A stretch of DNA of 64,000 nucleotides from Pseudoalteromonas luteoviolacea (lineage in GTDB: Bacteria; Pseudomonadota; Gammaproteobacteria; Enterobacterales; Alteromonadaceae): assembly GCF_021654285.1 (NCBI RefSeq), contig NZ_JAKFZS010000011.1, positions 124,001 through 188,000 of the forward strand. Reading direction: 5' to 3'. A program made the translations under genes and the position numbers. This document shows, piece after piece, positions 28,267 through 36,746 of the stretch (position 1 is its first letter; the number at the start of each line of letters is the position of its first letter). Under the pieces are notes generated by a model. That model ran no database searches, was not told the origin of the DNA, and saw nothing but the letters and a program-made list of their open reading frames with translations.

Positions 28267-28326
28267 CTATCCAGTGTGGATGGTGGTCGTAATAATAATT
28301 GTCACGTTACATAAAATTGGGTTCAT
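28267..28326 (-). CDS. thrL: thr operon leader peptide ThrL
   Basis: 19-residue open frame, ATG at 28326 and TAG at 28267: MNPILCNVTIIITTTIHTG. Five of 19 residues are Thr and five are Ile, the regulatory amino acids of thr attenuation. Its control codons (ACA ATT ATT ATT ACG ACC ACC ATC CAC ACT) lie just before and within the first hairpin, and the stop codon is inside that hairpin, followed directly by antiterminator and terminator sequences. Too short for most gene finders. The Shine-Dalgarno is weak (TAGG about 13 bases upstream). Ribosome stalling at these codons would favour the antiterminator and permit thrABC transcription. Confidence 0.9.
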   Translation of the reverse strand: MNPILCNVTIIITTTIHTG

Positions 28327-28471
28327 GGTTGTTTGTTAACCTAACTAAAATTTGTTTATAAAATGTCTACGTGATTTAGATTGCCCGATTTACAGTCAAC
28401 CTGTCAAGACGATAAATGAAAATTAAATATGCAAAATGTTCAAGATACGTACAGGAAAGTGAAAAGCTTAT

Positions 28472-28837
28472 CTAACGGATACCATATTCATTGAGTAAAG
28501 AAAGTAATTGTTCTGGCTTTACTGGCTTTTCGAGAAATTTAAGTGCGCCCAATTGAGCAACTCTCACTTTCATCTGATCCTGAATATCTGCAGATATAAC
28601 CACAACATAAGTTTCTATTTTGTTCGCTTTAATCGCTTCAAGGACACCAATGCCGTCAAGGATCGGCATAGTTAAGTCTAAACACAGCAAATCTATTTGC
28701 AAATTTTGCAATATTTCAACAGCCTCTTGGCCGTTTTTTGCCTGACGGATCTCAACATCAAGGTTGGAGCTCAAGCATCGCATAACTTGCTTACGTGCAA
28801 CAGTAGAGTCGTCACACACTAACACGGAGTAGCTCAT
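28472..28837 (-). CDS. Stand-alone CheY-like response regulator
   Basis: 121 residues, a single receiver domain with no output domain. Seen: acidic pair D9/D10 in VLVCDDSTVARK, phospho-acceptor D54 in LLCLDLTMPILDGIG, the switch Ser in VVVISADIQ and Lys in LKFLEKPVKPEQ. STVARKQV and LTMP are typical of CheY-like proteins near chemotaxis or kinase genes. Divergent from a histidine kinase gene at 29047 (about 210 bases apart), so that kinase is a candidate partner; not shown by the sequence. Confidence 0.88.
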   Translation of the reverse strand: MSYSVLVCDDSTVARKQVMRCLSSNLDVEIRQAKNGQEAVEILQNLQIDLLCLDLTMPILDGIGVLEAIKANKIETYVVVISADIQDQMKVRVAQLGALKFLEKPVKPEQLLSLLNEYGIR

Positions 28838-29046
28838 AAGAAGGTAAATCTTTATTGTTCTAGTAACAAATAAACGTTATTGTTGTCTTAATCTTATAAC
28901 ACAATAATCAACATCCAGTAAGTTTTTTATATACTCTTATATGTTGTAAAGATAGCAAGATAAACATTTATTTTTAGCCATTTATTGGCTAACTTTAAGT
29001 TTAATACGTGTGCTATAACATGGTCTTCAGGAGCTAAGAACTCTCC

Positions 29047-30807
29047 ATGCTACAGAAAAGTCTGTCCAAAAAACTACTAACAAACGTTCTGTCAGTTTAC
29101 TTTCTACTAACGTTCGTCGTCACTTGTGGACAAGTGGTTGCAGAATATGTCAATACCAAAGACTACATTCGTAACGAACTGACTATGTTACAGAAAACAT
29201 TCAGCCGTAGCCTTACTCGTGCGATTTGGGAATTAAACACAAAGCAAACGGTCACCACAGCAGAGGGCCTGCTTGCGATCCCCATGATTGAAGGGATCAT
29301 AGTGCGTGATGACAGTGGTGAAATCATCTCTCAACTTGGCCGCTCTTTGAACATCCATGAGCTCTACAGTCAGCAACTCGTGCAAGAAGAGGCATTAATT
29401 GAAGATACCCCTTCAGGACTGTTTGGTTACACCTTTCCACTCATTTTCGAATTCTCTGGCCGTGCCACACAAGTCGGCGACGTCACACTATTTTCAAGCC
29501 GGGAAGTGGTCTTTAGCCGGATCATGATCTCTATCTATTTCTTGATAGGGAATGCCATGGTCAAAACAACCTTCTTAATCATTCTATTTTTGTTGGCATT
29601 TAGAAAACTGCTCACCGAGCCGCTGACAGATTTGACTGAGCAAATTGAAGATTTTGAAGTGGATAATGTGGATGGCCACAAGATTGACATCGATACCACA
29701 GAGCGAAATGAGCTCAAAGTCATGGAAGAGGCATTCAACAAGCTCATAGATAAAGTGGCTGAATATCGAAAACAATTGGACCAAACCCAAAAAGAGCTCA
29801 TCATTAGCAATGAAAAGTTAGATCAACATAATATTCAACTTGAACAAGAAGTAGCGAGGAAAACCTCAAATCTTAGCCAAGCAATGATGGACCTGCAACA
29901 GCAAAAATATGAATTAGAAAAACAAAAGCTGACGTTAACCGAAGAAATTGATCTCAGACGTCAAACAGAAGAAGAGCTACTGACTAAGCAAAATGAATTG
30001 GAAAAATATGTCGAAGAACTTAATATGGCCCAAGAACGTTTAGTTGGCTCCGAAAAAATGGCAGCACTAGGCGGGCTCGTTGCAGGTATAACACATGACA
30101 TTAATACACCAGTTGGTATTGGCGTAACCGCAACTTCTTTCTTGCAAGAACGTTTAGATCAACTAGAGACCGCTTACAAAGAAAAAACACTGTCGCCCAA
30201 AGCGTTAGAAGAATTTATGCATGAAGCGAAACAAAGTGCGAGCTTACTCACCAACAACTTAGCACGCGCTTCTGAGCTGGTGGCTAGCTTCAAACAAATT
30301 GCCGTCGACCAAGCAAGTGAGGCCGTTCGAACCATTAATTTTCAGCAATATTTAGAGGAAGTGCTGCGTTCATTGCATCCCAAGCTGAAAAAAACAGCAC
30401 ACGAAGTGAACATAGACTGCCCTGCTGATCTTACTCTCAACTTACCTGCGGGTGCTATCAGCCAAATATTTACCAACCTGATAATGAACTCTTTGATCCA
30501 TGGTTTTGAAGGCGTCAATAAAGGCACCATAGATATTCAGATCACAGACGACAACGATGATGTCAAAATCGTTTACAAAGACAATGGTAAAGGCGTATCA
30601 GCTGCACAACTAGAAAAGCTGTTTGACCCGTTCTTCACCACCAAACGAGATCAAGGCGGTAGCGGTTTGGGAACGCACATCACATTCAACCTTGTGAAGC
30701 AAACTCTCAATGGCGATATTGAAGTCAGTTCCGAGGAAGGTCAAGGGCTTACATACCACATACGTTTTCCGAAAGAAATGAAAGCACAACAAGCTATGTT
30801 TAGCTAA
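29047..30807 (+). CDS. Membrane sensor histidine kinase with long coiled coil
   Basis: 586 residues. N-terminal transmembrane helix (about 10-32), a periplasmic domain of about 130 residues, second helix (about 165-187), HAMP-like linker, a long coiled coil (about 235-335), then HisKA with H350 in GGLVAGITHDINTPVGIG and a HATPase domain (N-box TNLIMNSLIHG, G1 DNGKGVS, G2 GGSGLGTHI). The H-box reads HDIN rather than the commoner HEIR/HELR, typical of the subfamily with GITHDINTP. No receiver is fused. The divergent CheY-like gene at 28472-28837 may be its partner. A 15-base stem at 30818-30851 follows it. Confidence 0.9.
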   Translation: MLQKSLSKKLLTNVLSVYFLLTFVVTCGQVVAEYVNTKDYIRNELTMLQKTFSRSLTRAIWELNTKQTVTTAEGLLAIPMIEGIIVRDDSGEIISQLGRSLNIHELYSQQLVQEEALIEDTPSGLFGYTFPLIFEFSGRATQVGDVTLFSSREVVFSRIMISIYFLIGNAMVKTTFLIILFLLAFRKLLTEPLTDLTEQIEDFEVDNVDGHKIDIDTTERNELKVMEEAFNKLIDKVAEYRKQLDQTQKELIISNEKLDQHNIQLEQEVARKTSNLSQAMMDLQQQKYELEKQKLTLTEEIDLRRQTEEELLTKQNELEKYVEELNMAQERLVGSEKMAALGGLVAGITHDINTPVGIGVTATSFLQERLDQLETAYKEKTLSPKALEEFMHEAKQSASLLTNNLARASELVASFKQIAVDQASEAVRTINFQQYLEEVLRSLHPKLKKTAHEVNIDCPADLTLNLPAGAISQIFTNLIMNSLIHGFEGVNKGTIDIQITDDNDDVKIVYKDNGKGVSAAQLEKLFDPFFTTKRDQGGSGLGTHITFNLVKQTLNGDIEVSSEEGQGLTYHIRFPKEMKAQQAMFS

Positions 30808-30817
30808 CCTCACGCTC

Positions 30818-30851
30818 TGGGGCATGAATAAATCATTTTATTCATGCCCCA
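30818..30851. terminator. Stem-loop after the histidine kinase gene
   Basis: Perfect 15-base arms TGGGGCATGAATAAA (30818-30832) / TTTATTCATGCCCCA (30837-30851) with a 4-base loop, 11 bases after the stop. No U-tract follows on either strand, so it may stabilise the mRNA or end transcription in combination with other factors. Confidence 0.6.
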
Positions 30852-30956
30852 CTAACCAACCACTTTGCAAAATAACCAGCACAATAATTTTCGTTTTGCC
30901 CAGCCCAATAGGTTTGCTATGATGCAAGTCGATTTTTAACTTGGATATTTGAATAT

Positions 30957-31865
30957 ATGTGGTTCAGCAACCTAATCTGTTACCGTTTTAAACAAGATGT
31001 TTCGTACACACAAGAAGACTTTGAAAAAGCACTAGAGCAAGACATATTTCGCGCTTGTGGTAGCCAAGATATGAGCACCTTTGGTTGGGTAAACGCATTA
31101 GGGAAACACGGTCAAACCCTGTCTCACTTTTCACAAAATAGCATTCTTTTATGCGCTAAACGCGAAGAAAAAGTACTACCCGCTGCCGTTATTAATGACA
31201 TGGTTGCAGAAAAAGTAGAGCAAATTGAGCGCGAAGAAAACCGCCCAGTTAAGAAAAAAGAAAAAGACGAGCTCAAAGAAAATATCTTAGCAACATTGCT
31301 CCCGCAAGCATTTAAAAAGTCGAGCTTACAATTTGCTTTTATCGATCAAGAAAGCGGTTGGGTGATTGTAAATAGCGCGAGCTTTAACAAAGCCGAAGAG
31401 ATGATGGCCTTGTTGCGTAAATCGCTGGGTACCTTGCCTATTGTGCCAGCATTTGCAAACTACGACCTAGATGTCTTTTTAACTGACTGGTTGACTAAAT
31501 TTGAGGCACCTGAAGGGTTTGCCATTGGCAATGACGCTGAATTGCAAGATGCTGCCGATGAAGGCGCACAGGTTAAACTAAAACAACATGACCTAGCTAG
31601 CGACGAAATTAAGCTTCACTTAGAAAATGGTAAGCGTGTTACCAAGCTTGCATTAGATTGGAAAGAGCGTGTTCAATTCCTCTTACAAAACGATGGCTCA
31701 ATCAAACGTGTTAGCTACAACGATGCACTCAAAGAGCAAAACGCTGATATTCCAAAAGAAGACTTGGCAATCAAACTAGACGCTGACTTTATCCTCGTTT
31801 CTGAAGAGATCAAAGAGTTGCTCGAAGACCTCACCAAAGAGCTTGGTGAAAAAGACGACCTATAA
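30957..31865 (+). CDS. rdgC: Recombination-associated protein RdgC
   Basis: 302-residue DNA-binding ring protein that modulates RecA. Seen: MWFSNLICYRFKQD and the conserved DMSTFGWVNALG of the N-terminal region, AAVINDMVAEKVEQIE, PVKKKEKDELKE, and the C-terminal ALDWKERVQFLLQNDGSIKR. Length matches the family. Cytosolic, basic DNA-contacting residues. Single gene with a good terminator (31871-31893). Confidence 0.96.
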   Translation: MWFSNLICYRFKQDVSYTQEDFEKALEQDIFRACGSQDMSTFGWVNALGKHGQTLSHFSQNSILLCAKREEKVLPAAVINDMVAEKVEQIEREENRPVKKKEKDELKENILATLLPQAFKKSSLQFAFIDQESGWVIVNSASFNKAEEMMALLRKSLGTLPIVPAFANYDLDVFLTDWLTKFEAPEGFAIGNDAELQDAADEGAQVKLKQHDLASDEIKLHLENGKRVTKLALDWKERVQFLLQNDGSIKRVSYNDALKEQNADIPKEDLAIKLDADFILVSEEIKELLEDLTKELGEKDDL

Positions 31866-31870
31866 TAGAC

Positions 31871-31893
31871 AAAAGGGCCAACTGGCCCTTTTT
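31871..31893 (+). terminator. Terminator after rdgC
   Basis: GGGCC / GGCCC stem within AAAAGGGCCAACTGGCCC, flanked by an A-run and followed by TTTTT; works on the plus strand and could also serve the convergent HDOD gene on the minus strand. Confidence 0.85.
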
Positions 31894-31910
31894 ACTTTAA
31901 TTAATCCATC

Positions 31911-32750
31911 TTAGGAAAACATCGACTTCACATCCGTTAGCAAGTCTAAATACGCGTCATCTGTAAACATATCAATAGAGCGAAGCACACCTTTTTCTTC
32001 ATAGACCCCAAGTGCAGCAGCTTTATCTGACACTTGTAAAATACCCTCTACAATGGCCCCTGCACGAATAAAATCAACATAACAAACATGCTCCGGCTTA
32101 TAATTCGGATTCGCCCAACTTTCTGCCACTTCAACAAAATCATCAGTAAAGCCCCACTCTCGCATAATCGCTCCGCCAATACGCCCAGCTAACTTTTGGA
32201 TTGCATGCGCTAAGAAGCTGGGATTGGCAAACACTTCTGGGTGCTTTTCTGCCTCAGTTAAAATTGGCAAAACCCCAATGTTAAACACCAAAGATGCCAG
32301 CGTAATGGTATCTTTATTCAGTGAAGTATGCTTGTTTAAACGCAGATAAAACTCCATGGTAGAAATGGCCTGACAGGCAACTTTTAACGTTTTTTGCCAT
32401 GCCTTGTCCATGTAGGTTTTGATTAACTTATTGTTAGAAACAAACAACTGCTCCATCGCCATCGCCGTTGCAATGTTTTTAATTTGCCGCAAGCCGATTC
32501 GGGTCACAGCCTGATTGAGCGTATTAACTTTAATAGAGCGCCCCATAAAGCCACTGTTTGCGACCTTAATCATACGTGCAGCCAATGCCGGATCATGAGA
32601 AATGACATCCGCCATTTGCAACAAGTTTACTTCAGGGTCGTCGGCAGCCTGACGGACTCGAACAGCAACTTCGGGGAGTGTAGGTAAGACAAGTGTGTCA
32701 TTATTGATTTTATCGACAAGAATGGTAAGTAATGCGTTTTCTGTAGACAT
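31911..32750 (-). CDS. HDOD domain protein
   Basis: 279 residues; the HDOD domain occupies about 15-205 (LPTLPEVAVRVRQAADDPEVNLLQMADVISHDPALAARMIKVANSG is the family N-terminal motif). HDOD is a distant HD-like fold usually lacking the phosphohydrolase metal residues, found in regulators of motility, chemotaxis and c-di-GMP signalling. Here no GGDEF/EAL is fused. Good ribosome site (AAAGGAC, 8 bases upstream). Convergent with rdgC. Confidence 0.9.
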   Translation of the reverse strand: MSTENALLTILVDKINNDTLVLPTLPEVAVRVRQAADDPEVNLLQMADVISHDPALAARMIKVANSGFMGRSIKVNTLNQAVTRIGLRQIKNIATAMAMEQLFVSNNKLIKTYMDKAWQKTLKVACQAISTMEFYLRLNKHTSLNKDTITLASLVFNIGVLPILTEAEKHPEVFANPSFLAHAIQKLAGRIGGAIMREWGFTDDFVEVAESWANPNYKPEHVCYVDFIRAGAIVEGILQVSDKAAALGVYEEKGVLRSIDMFTDDAYLDLLTDVKSMFS

Positions 32751-32968
32751 ATGGTCAAGTCCTTTAAATTCGCCACTTAACTATGGCCTTATAATTTTTA
32801 CTGCTTTAAGTATTGTCTAACTTCTCGATAAAGTTAAGAAAAGTATAAAAATTATTCTTAGCATTTAGGCGCGAATAAATACTTCGTTTTAACTGTTTGC
32901 TCAATTGCTATTTTTTAAGCATCATAGATGCCTCACAATCATAATAACTAAAATCTCAAGGGTAAATG

Positions 32969-34654
32969 ATGAAACTTTCTAAACTATCCAGTGCTATTTT
33001 GGTCGCCTCAGGCCTGATAGTAAGCGCATGCTCTCAACAACCATCAGAAAAAGCAGATGCTAAGCAAGCAGAAACGCAATCCTCTGCAACACATTCATTA
33101 ATAAATATTGATCAGCAGCGACTCAATATTTATACCGAGGTCACCTTAACAAGTGATTTGAGTCACCTTAATGACAACCAAAAAAAGATGATTTCACTGC
33201 TCATTGATGCATCTAAAATAATGGATGATTTATTTTGGAAACAAGCTTTCGGTCAAAATAAATCCGCATTCCTAGCGGGCATCGAGGATGACAAAATACG
33301 CCAATTTGCCGACATTAATTATGGCCCTTGGGACCGCTTAGATGGCGACAAAGTATTTCTGAGCGGGTTTGAAGAAAAAACACCTGGCGCACAGTTTTAC
33401 CCAAGTGACATGACTAAAGCAGAGTTAAACCAAGCTGAATTTAAAGACAAGCAAGGTCTTTACTCCATGGTAAAAAGAGATGAGCAAGGAAACCTATATT
33501 CCGTACCCTACGCCACTGAATATCGAGCTGAGCTAGAACACGCTGCAAACCTGCTCAGACAAGCAAGCTCATTAGCTGTAGATAAGCAATTTTCTAACTA
33601 CTTAAACCTGCGCGCAGATGCCTTATTAAATAACAGCTATCAACCTTCTGATTTTGCATGGATGGAGATGAAAAATAATCCCATTGATGTTGTCATCGGC
33701 CCTATTGAAACATACGAAGACCAACTATTTGGCTATCGCAGTGCATTTGAGTCTTATGTATTAATTAAGGACTTAGCATGGAGTGAGCGTCTAGCTAAAT
33801 TTGCGGCCTTTTTACCAGAACTTCAAACAGGTTTACCAGTTGCGCAGAAATACAAGCAAGAAGTACCGGGCTCTGATGCAGATCTCAACGCCTATGATGT
33901 AGTGTACTATGCAGGTCACTCAAACGCAGGCAGTAAAACAATTGCCATCAATCTCCCTAATGATGAGCAGGTACAACTAGAAAAGGGTACCCGTCGACTT
34001 CAGCTAAAAAATGCAATGCGTGCTAAATTTGATAAAATTTTAGTCCCTATCGCTGATGAACTGATTGTGCCAGAACAGCGCAAGCACATTACCTTTAACG
34101 CATTTTTCGCCAACACCATGTTTCATGAAGTTGCCCATGGCCTAGGTATTAAAAATACCATTACAGGTAAGGGCACTGTTCGACAGTCACTACAAGAGCA
34201 CGCCAGTGCAATCGAAGAAGGTAAAGCCGATATTTTAGGTTTATATATGGTTGAACAGCTTTTGAGAAAAGGCGAAATTACTGAAGGCACATTGGAAGAT
34301 TACTATGTCACCTTTATGGCTGGCATATTCCGCTCAGTGCGCTTTGGTGCATCCAGTGCTCACGGTAAAGCCAATATGATCCGCTTTAACTTCTTTAAAC
34401 AAGAGGGCGCGTTTTCTAAAAATACACAAGGCCTTTATCAGGTAGATATGAATAAAATGGGCGCTGCCATGGAGAAATTATCAAACTTGATCCTCACATT
34501 ACAAGGAGAAGGTGATTACCACAAAGTCGACCAGCTCATTGCAACCCACGGTGATATAAAAGCTGAGCTGCAAGCTGACTTAGATAAGCTGGCAAATGCG
34601 AATATCCCAGTAGATGTGACATTTAAACAAGGTAAAGCAGTATTGGGCCTTTAA
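32969..34654 (+). CDS. Lipoprotein with M49-like (dipeptidyl peptidase III-type) metallopeptidase signature
   Basis: 561 residues from the second of two adjacent ATGs (32966/32969); AAGGG is 6 bases before 32969. Lipobox LIVSAC at about 18-23 then S, so it should be lipid-anchored. The zinc motif is HEVAHG in NTMFHEVAHGLGIKN, with EEGKADILGLYMVE about 30-40 residues later (E/D metal ligand), arrangement resembling M49 peptidase III (HEXXGH ... EECRAE) but with the shorter standard HEXXH. The sequence outside the motif is dipeptidyl peptidase III-like in arrangement; substrate unknown. Single gene with its own terminator (34660-34687). Confidence 0.8.
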   Translation: MKLSKLSSAILVASGLIVSACSQQPSEKADAKQAETQSSATHSLINIDQQRLNIYTEVTLTSDLSHLNDNQKKMISLLIDASKIMDDLFWKQAFGQNKSAFLAGIEDDKIRQFADINYGPWDRLDGDKVFLSGFEEKTPGAQFYPSDMTKAELNQAEFKDKQGLYSMVKRDEQGNLYSVPYATEYRAELEHAANLLRQASSLAVDKQFSNYLNLRADALLNNSYQPSDFAWMEMKNNPIDVVIGPIETYEDQLFGYRSAFESYVLIKDLAWSERLAKFAAFLPELQTGLPVAQKYKQEVPGSDADLNAYDVVYYAGHSNAGSKTIAINLPNDEQVQLEKGTRRLQLKNAMRAKFDKILVPIADELIVPEQRKHITFNAFFANTMFHEVAHGLGIKNTITGKGTVRQSLQEHASAIEEGKADILGLYMVEQLLRKGEITEGTLEDYYVTFMAGIFRSVRFGASSAHGKANMIRFNFFKQEGAFSKNTQGLYQVDMNKMGAAMEKLSNLILTLQGEGDYHKVDQLIATHGDIKAELQADLDKLANANIPVDVTFKQGKAVLGL

Positions 34655-34659
34655 CCATT

Positions 34660-34687
34660 AAAGGCGCTACAGTGCGAGCGCCTTTTT
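34660..34687 (+). terminator. Terminator after the metallopeptidase-like gene
   Basis: AAAGGCGC (34660-34667) pairs with GCGCCTTT (34678-34685), then a T-run to 34687. It overlaps the 3' end of the convergent HIT gene, whose stop codon is at 34667-34669. Confidence 0.8.
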
Positions 34688-35062
34688 CAATTCTGTGAGC
34701 TGCTCATCCGTATACGGTATTGCAGGATGCAGACCCCATACTGGTTTTGGCCATGCCACATCATGCGTAAAACGCGCGATATGATGTACATGTAATTGCG
34801 GCACCATATTACCAAGAGCGGCGACATTGAGCTTTTCAGGCGTAAAAACTGCCATTAACAACTCACTCAACTGCTTTGACTCCTGCCAAAACTGCTGTTG
34901 TTGCTGCTCATTTAAATCAATGATCTCACGCGCGCCATCAACTTTAGGGACCAGAATAAACCAAGGGTATTGGCTATCATTCATTAAAAGCACCGTACTT
35001 AAAGGCCACTGCGCTAATTCAATACAATCTCTTTGTAATTCTGGGGCAAGTTCAAATGCCAT
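34667..35062 (-). CDS. HIT-domain protein
   Basis: 131 residues. The catalytic histidine-triad region reads QLHVHHIARFTHDVAWPKPVWG: the first His of H-x-H-x-H is Gln here (QxHxHH), as seen in this gammaproteobacterial branch. An early WFILVPKVDGAREIIDL and a central LNVAALGNMVPQLHVHH support the HIT fold. HIT proteins hydrolyse nucleotide-amine or diadenosine substrates; the exact substrate is unknown. Convergent with the M49-like gene, and the terminator of that gene overlaps its end. Confidence 0.87.
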   Translation of the reverse strand: MAFELAPELQRDCIELAQWPLSTVLLMNDSQYPWFILVPKVDGAREIIDLNEQQQQQFWQESKQLSELLMAVFTPEKLNVAALGNMVPQLHVHHIARFTHDVAWPKPVWGLHPAIPYTDEQLTELKKALAL

Positions 35063-35149
35063 TTTTTCTACTCCGATAAAAAAGCAGATAACGAGTATCT
35101 GCTTTAGGGTAATTTTACTTAGTTAGAGCACATAATACTCTATCAATGC

Positions 35150-36682
35150 TTACAGGCAATAACGTGCAAACAAACTGCTCACAGTTGCAGCCGTTGGCTT
35201 ACCATGCTGCCAATCGCCGCCTTCAACACCACTACCTGCAATGTCCATATGAACGTAAGGTAAAGGTAGTTCAGAGTCACAACCATGTTTATCCAAGCCA
35301 CCTACAATCGCCAAAAATGCCATAGGGAACTGGTGACCACGTGCTGTCACAGCTGATGGCGCATTGTTACTTGAAAGCACATCATCCGCCAACGTGCGAG
35401 GCTGAACAAAATCGTAATCTTCACGACGACTGCGAGATACCTCTGCACAATCAGCCCAAATATCCCCTTGATCTGCAATTTGGCGTGAAACCGCATTAGC
35501 GCGTGCCGGACCGTTTTCAACAAACGCACTGTATGGACCCATAGCGCGCGCTGCATGACCTGTCAACGTTGCTACAGTGAACAGCTCAGGGTTAACCTCT
35601 GATTTAGCTAAATCTTTCATTTCACTTAGCAGATCGCCCATCGCTAAACGCCCTTCAGCGTCGGTATTTCCGATACGAACACGCACGCCTTCGCGAGTTT
35701 CAATGATCTCATCTGGCACAAAACAATCAGAGCCAATTGAATTTCGCACAACCGCCAAGTAAGCAATCACTTTCACGCCTTTTGGCTGATACTCTGCTAC
35801 TGATTTCATAAAGCCTGCAACAGATGCTGCACCACCTTTATCGCGGCTCATGCCTGCCATAAAACCACCTACTTTCAGATCTGCACCACCCGTGTCATAA
35901 ACAAGGCCTTTACCGACAAACATCAATGTGCGTTCAATATCGCCTTCAGGTACATATTCCATCTTAACTACGCGTGGGTGATGACGCTCAACGGCATACG
36001 ATGCACGCGCCACAGTGCCAAGCATAGGGTAGTCTTTGTCAATGGCATTAATGTCTGAGATCACCTCAACTTTGACTGAGGTGTTTTCAAACAATGAAAC
36101 ACAATAGTCAGCAAAGCGCGGCGGTGCCATGCGCTCTGGTTCAGTACCACATAAATCACGTGCCGCATACTGACCCGCTGCGATCGCATTGATCTGAGCA
36201 CACATAGCGTCATCGGCATCAACCAAGAAAACCTGCTCAACTGGCTCAATATGCTCACCGCGATACTCACGCGCTTCTAGTGGTTGCCACAATGTTTGAC
36301 AAGCACCTAAAAAAGCAACTTGTAACGCATTTTTATAACGTTCGTCACTGGGGACGCCCGCTAACACGATCACTGGTTTCACAGCACCTGACGCTTTTGC
36401 TTGAGCAATGGCAGCTTGGCCCGCGGCAAAAAAGCGACGCACATCATCATAATCACGGTTAAGTGGACCTGTTGGTGCAATGATTAAACGCTGCCCTGGC
36501 ACTTGAGGTGCTAACAAAACATTCGCTTGAGTGGCCAAACGCGCATCAACGGCTAAATACGGTGCGGCTATGTCATTAAGTTGCTGATCGCCTAAGTCGT
36601 TTACATCAGATGTGATAACGATCACTGCATCGGCATCGCTTTGCTGCCAGTTAGAAGCTGGCAATGAGAGAGGAAAAGACAT
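35150..36682 (-). CDS. M17 leucyl aminopeptidase family protein
   Basis: 510 residues. M17 signature: YDTGGADLKVGGFMAGMSRDKGGAA (metal-binding K/D around residue 265-285) and NTDAEGRLAMGDLLSEM (D/E ligands), with HMDIAG and C-terminal end. The two-metal cytosolic exopeptidase family includes PepA and PepB; this paralogue diverges from PepA near the N-terminus. Its start codon abuts the cstA-side stem-loop (36688-36716), whose 3' arm contains the probable ribosome site AAGGG. It may be regulated through that structure. Confidence 0.9.
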   Translation of the reverse strand: MSFPLSLPASNWQQSDADAVIVITSDVNDLGDQQLNDIAAPYLAVDARLATQANVLLAPQVPGQRLIIAPTGPLNRDYDDVRRFFAAGQAAIAQAKASGAVKPVIVLAGVPSDERYKNALQVAFLGACQTLWQPLEAREYRGEHIEPVEQVFLVDADDAMCAQINAIAAGQYAARDLCGTEPERMAPPRFADYCVSLFENTSVKVEVISDINAIDKDYPMLGTVARASYAVERHHPRVVKMEYVPEGDIERTLMFVGKGLVYDTGGADLKVGGFMAGMSRDKGGAASVAGFMKSVAEYQPKGVKVIAYLAVVRNSIGSDCFVPDEIIETREGVRVRIGNTDAEGRLAMGDLLSEMKDLAKSEVNPELFTVATLTGHAARAMGPYSAFVENGPARANAVSRQIADQGDIWADCAEVSRSRREDYDFVQPRTLADDVLSSNNAPSAVTARGHQFPMAFLAIVGGLDKHGCDSELPLPYVHMDIAGSGVEGGDWQHGKPTAATVSSLFARYCL

Positions 36683-36716
36683 AAAAATGGCCCTTGTTCT
36701 TGTAATTTAAGGGCCA
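36683..36716 (-). terminator. Stem-loop and U-tract overlapping the aminopeptidase ribosome-binding site
   Basis: On the minus strand TGGCCCTT (36716-36709) pairs with AAGGGCCA (36695-36688), 13-base loop, then TTTTT (36687-36683) directly before the aminopeptidase ATG (36682). It reads as an intrinsic terminator for cstA, but its 3' arm contains AAGGG, the only plausible Shine-Dalgarno. Confidence 0.75.
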
Positions 36717-36746
36717 ATTATCGGTTATTTAGGCACAAGAGCCAAG

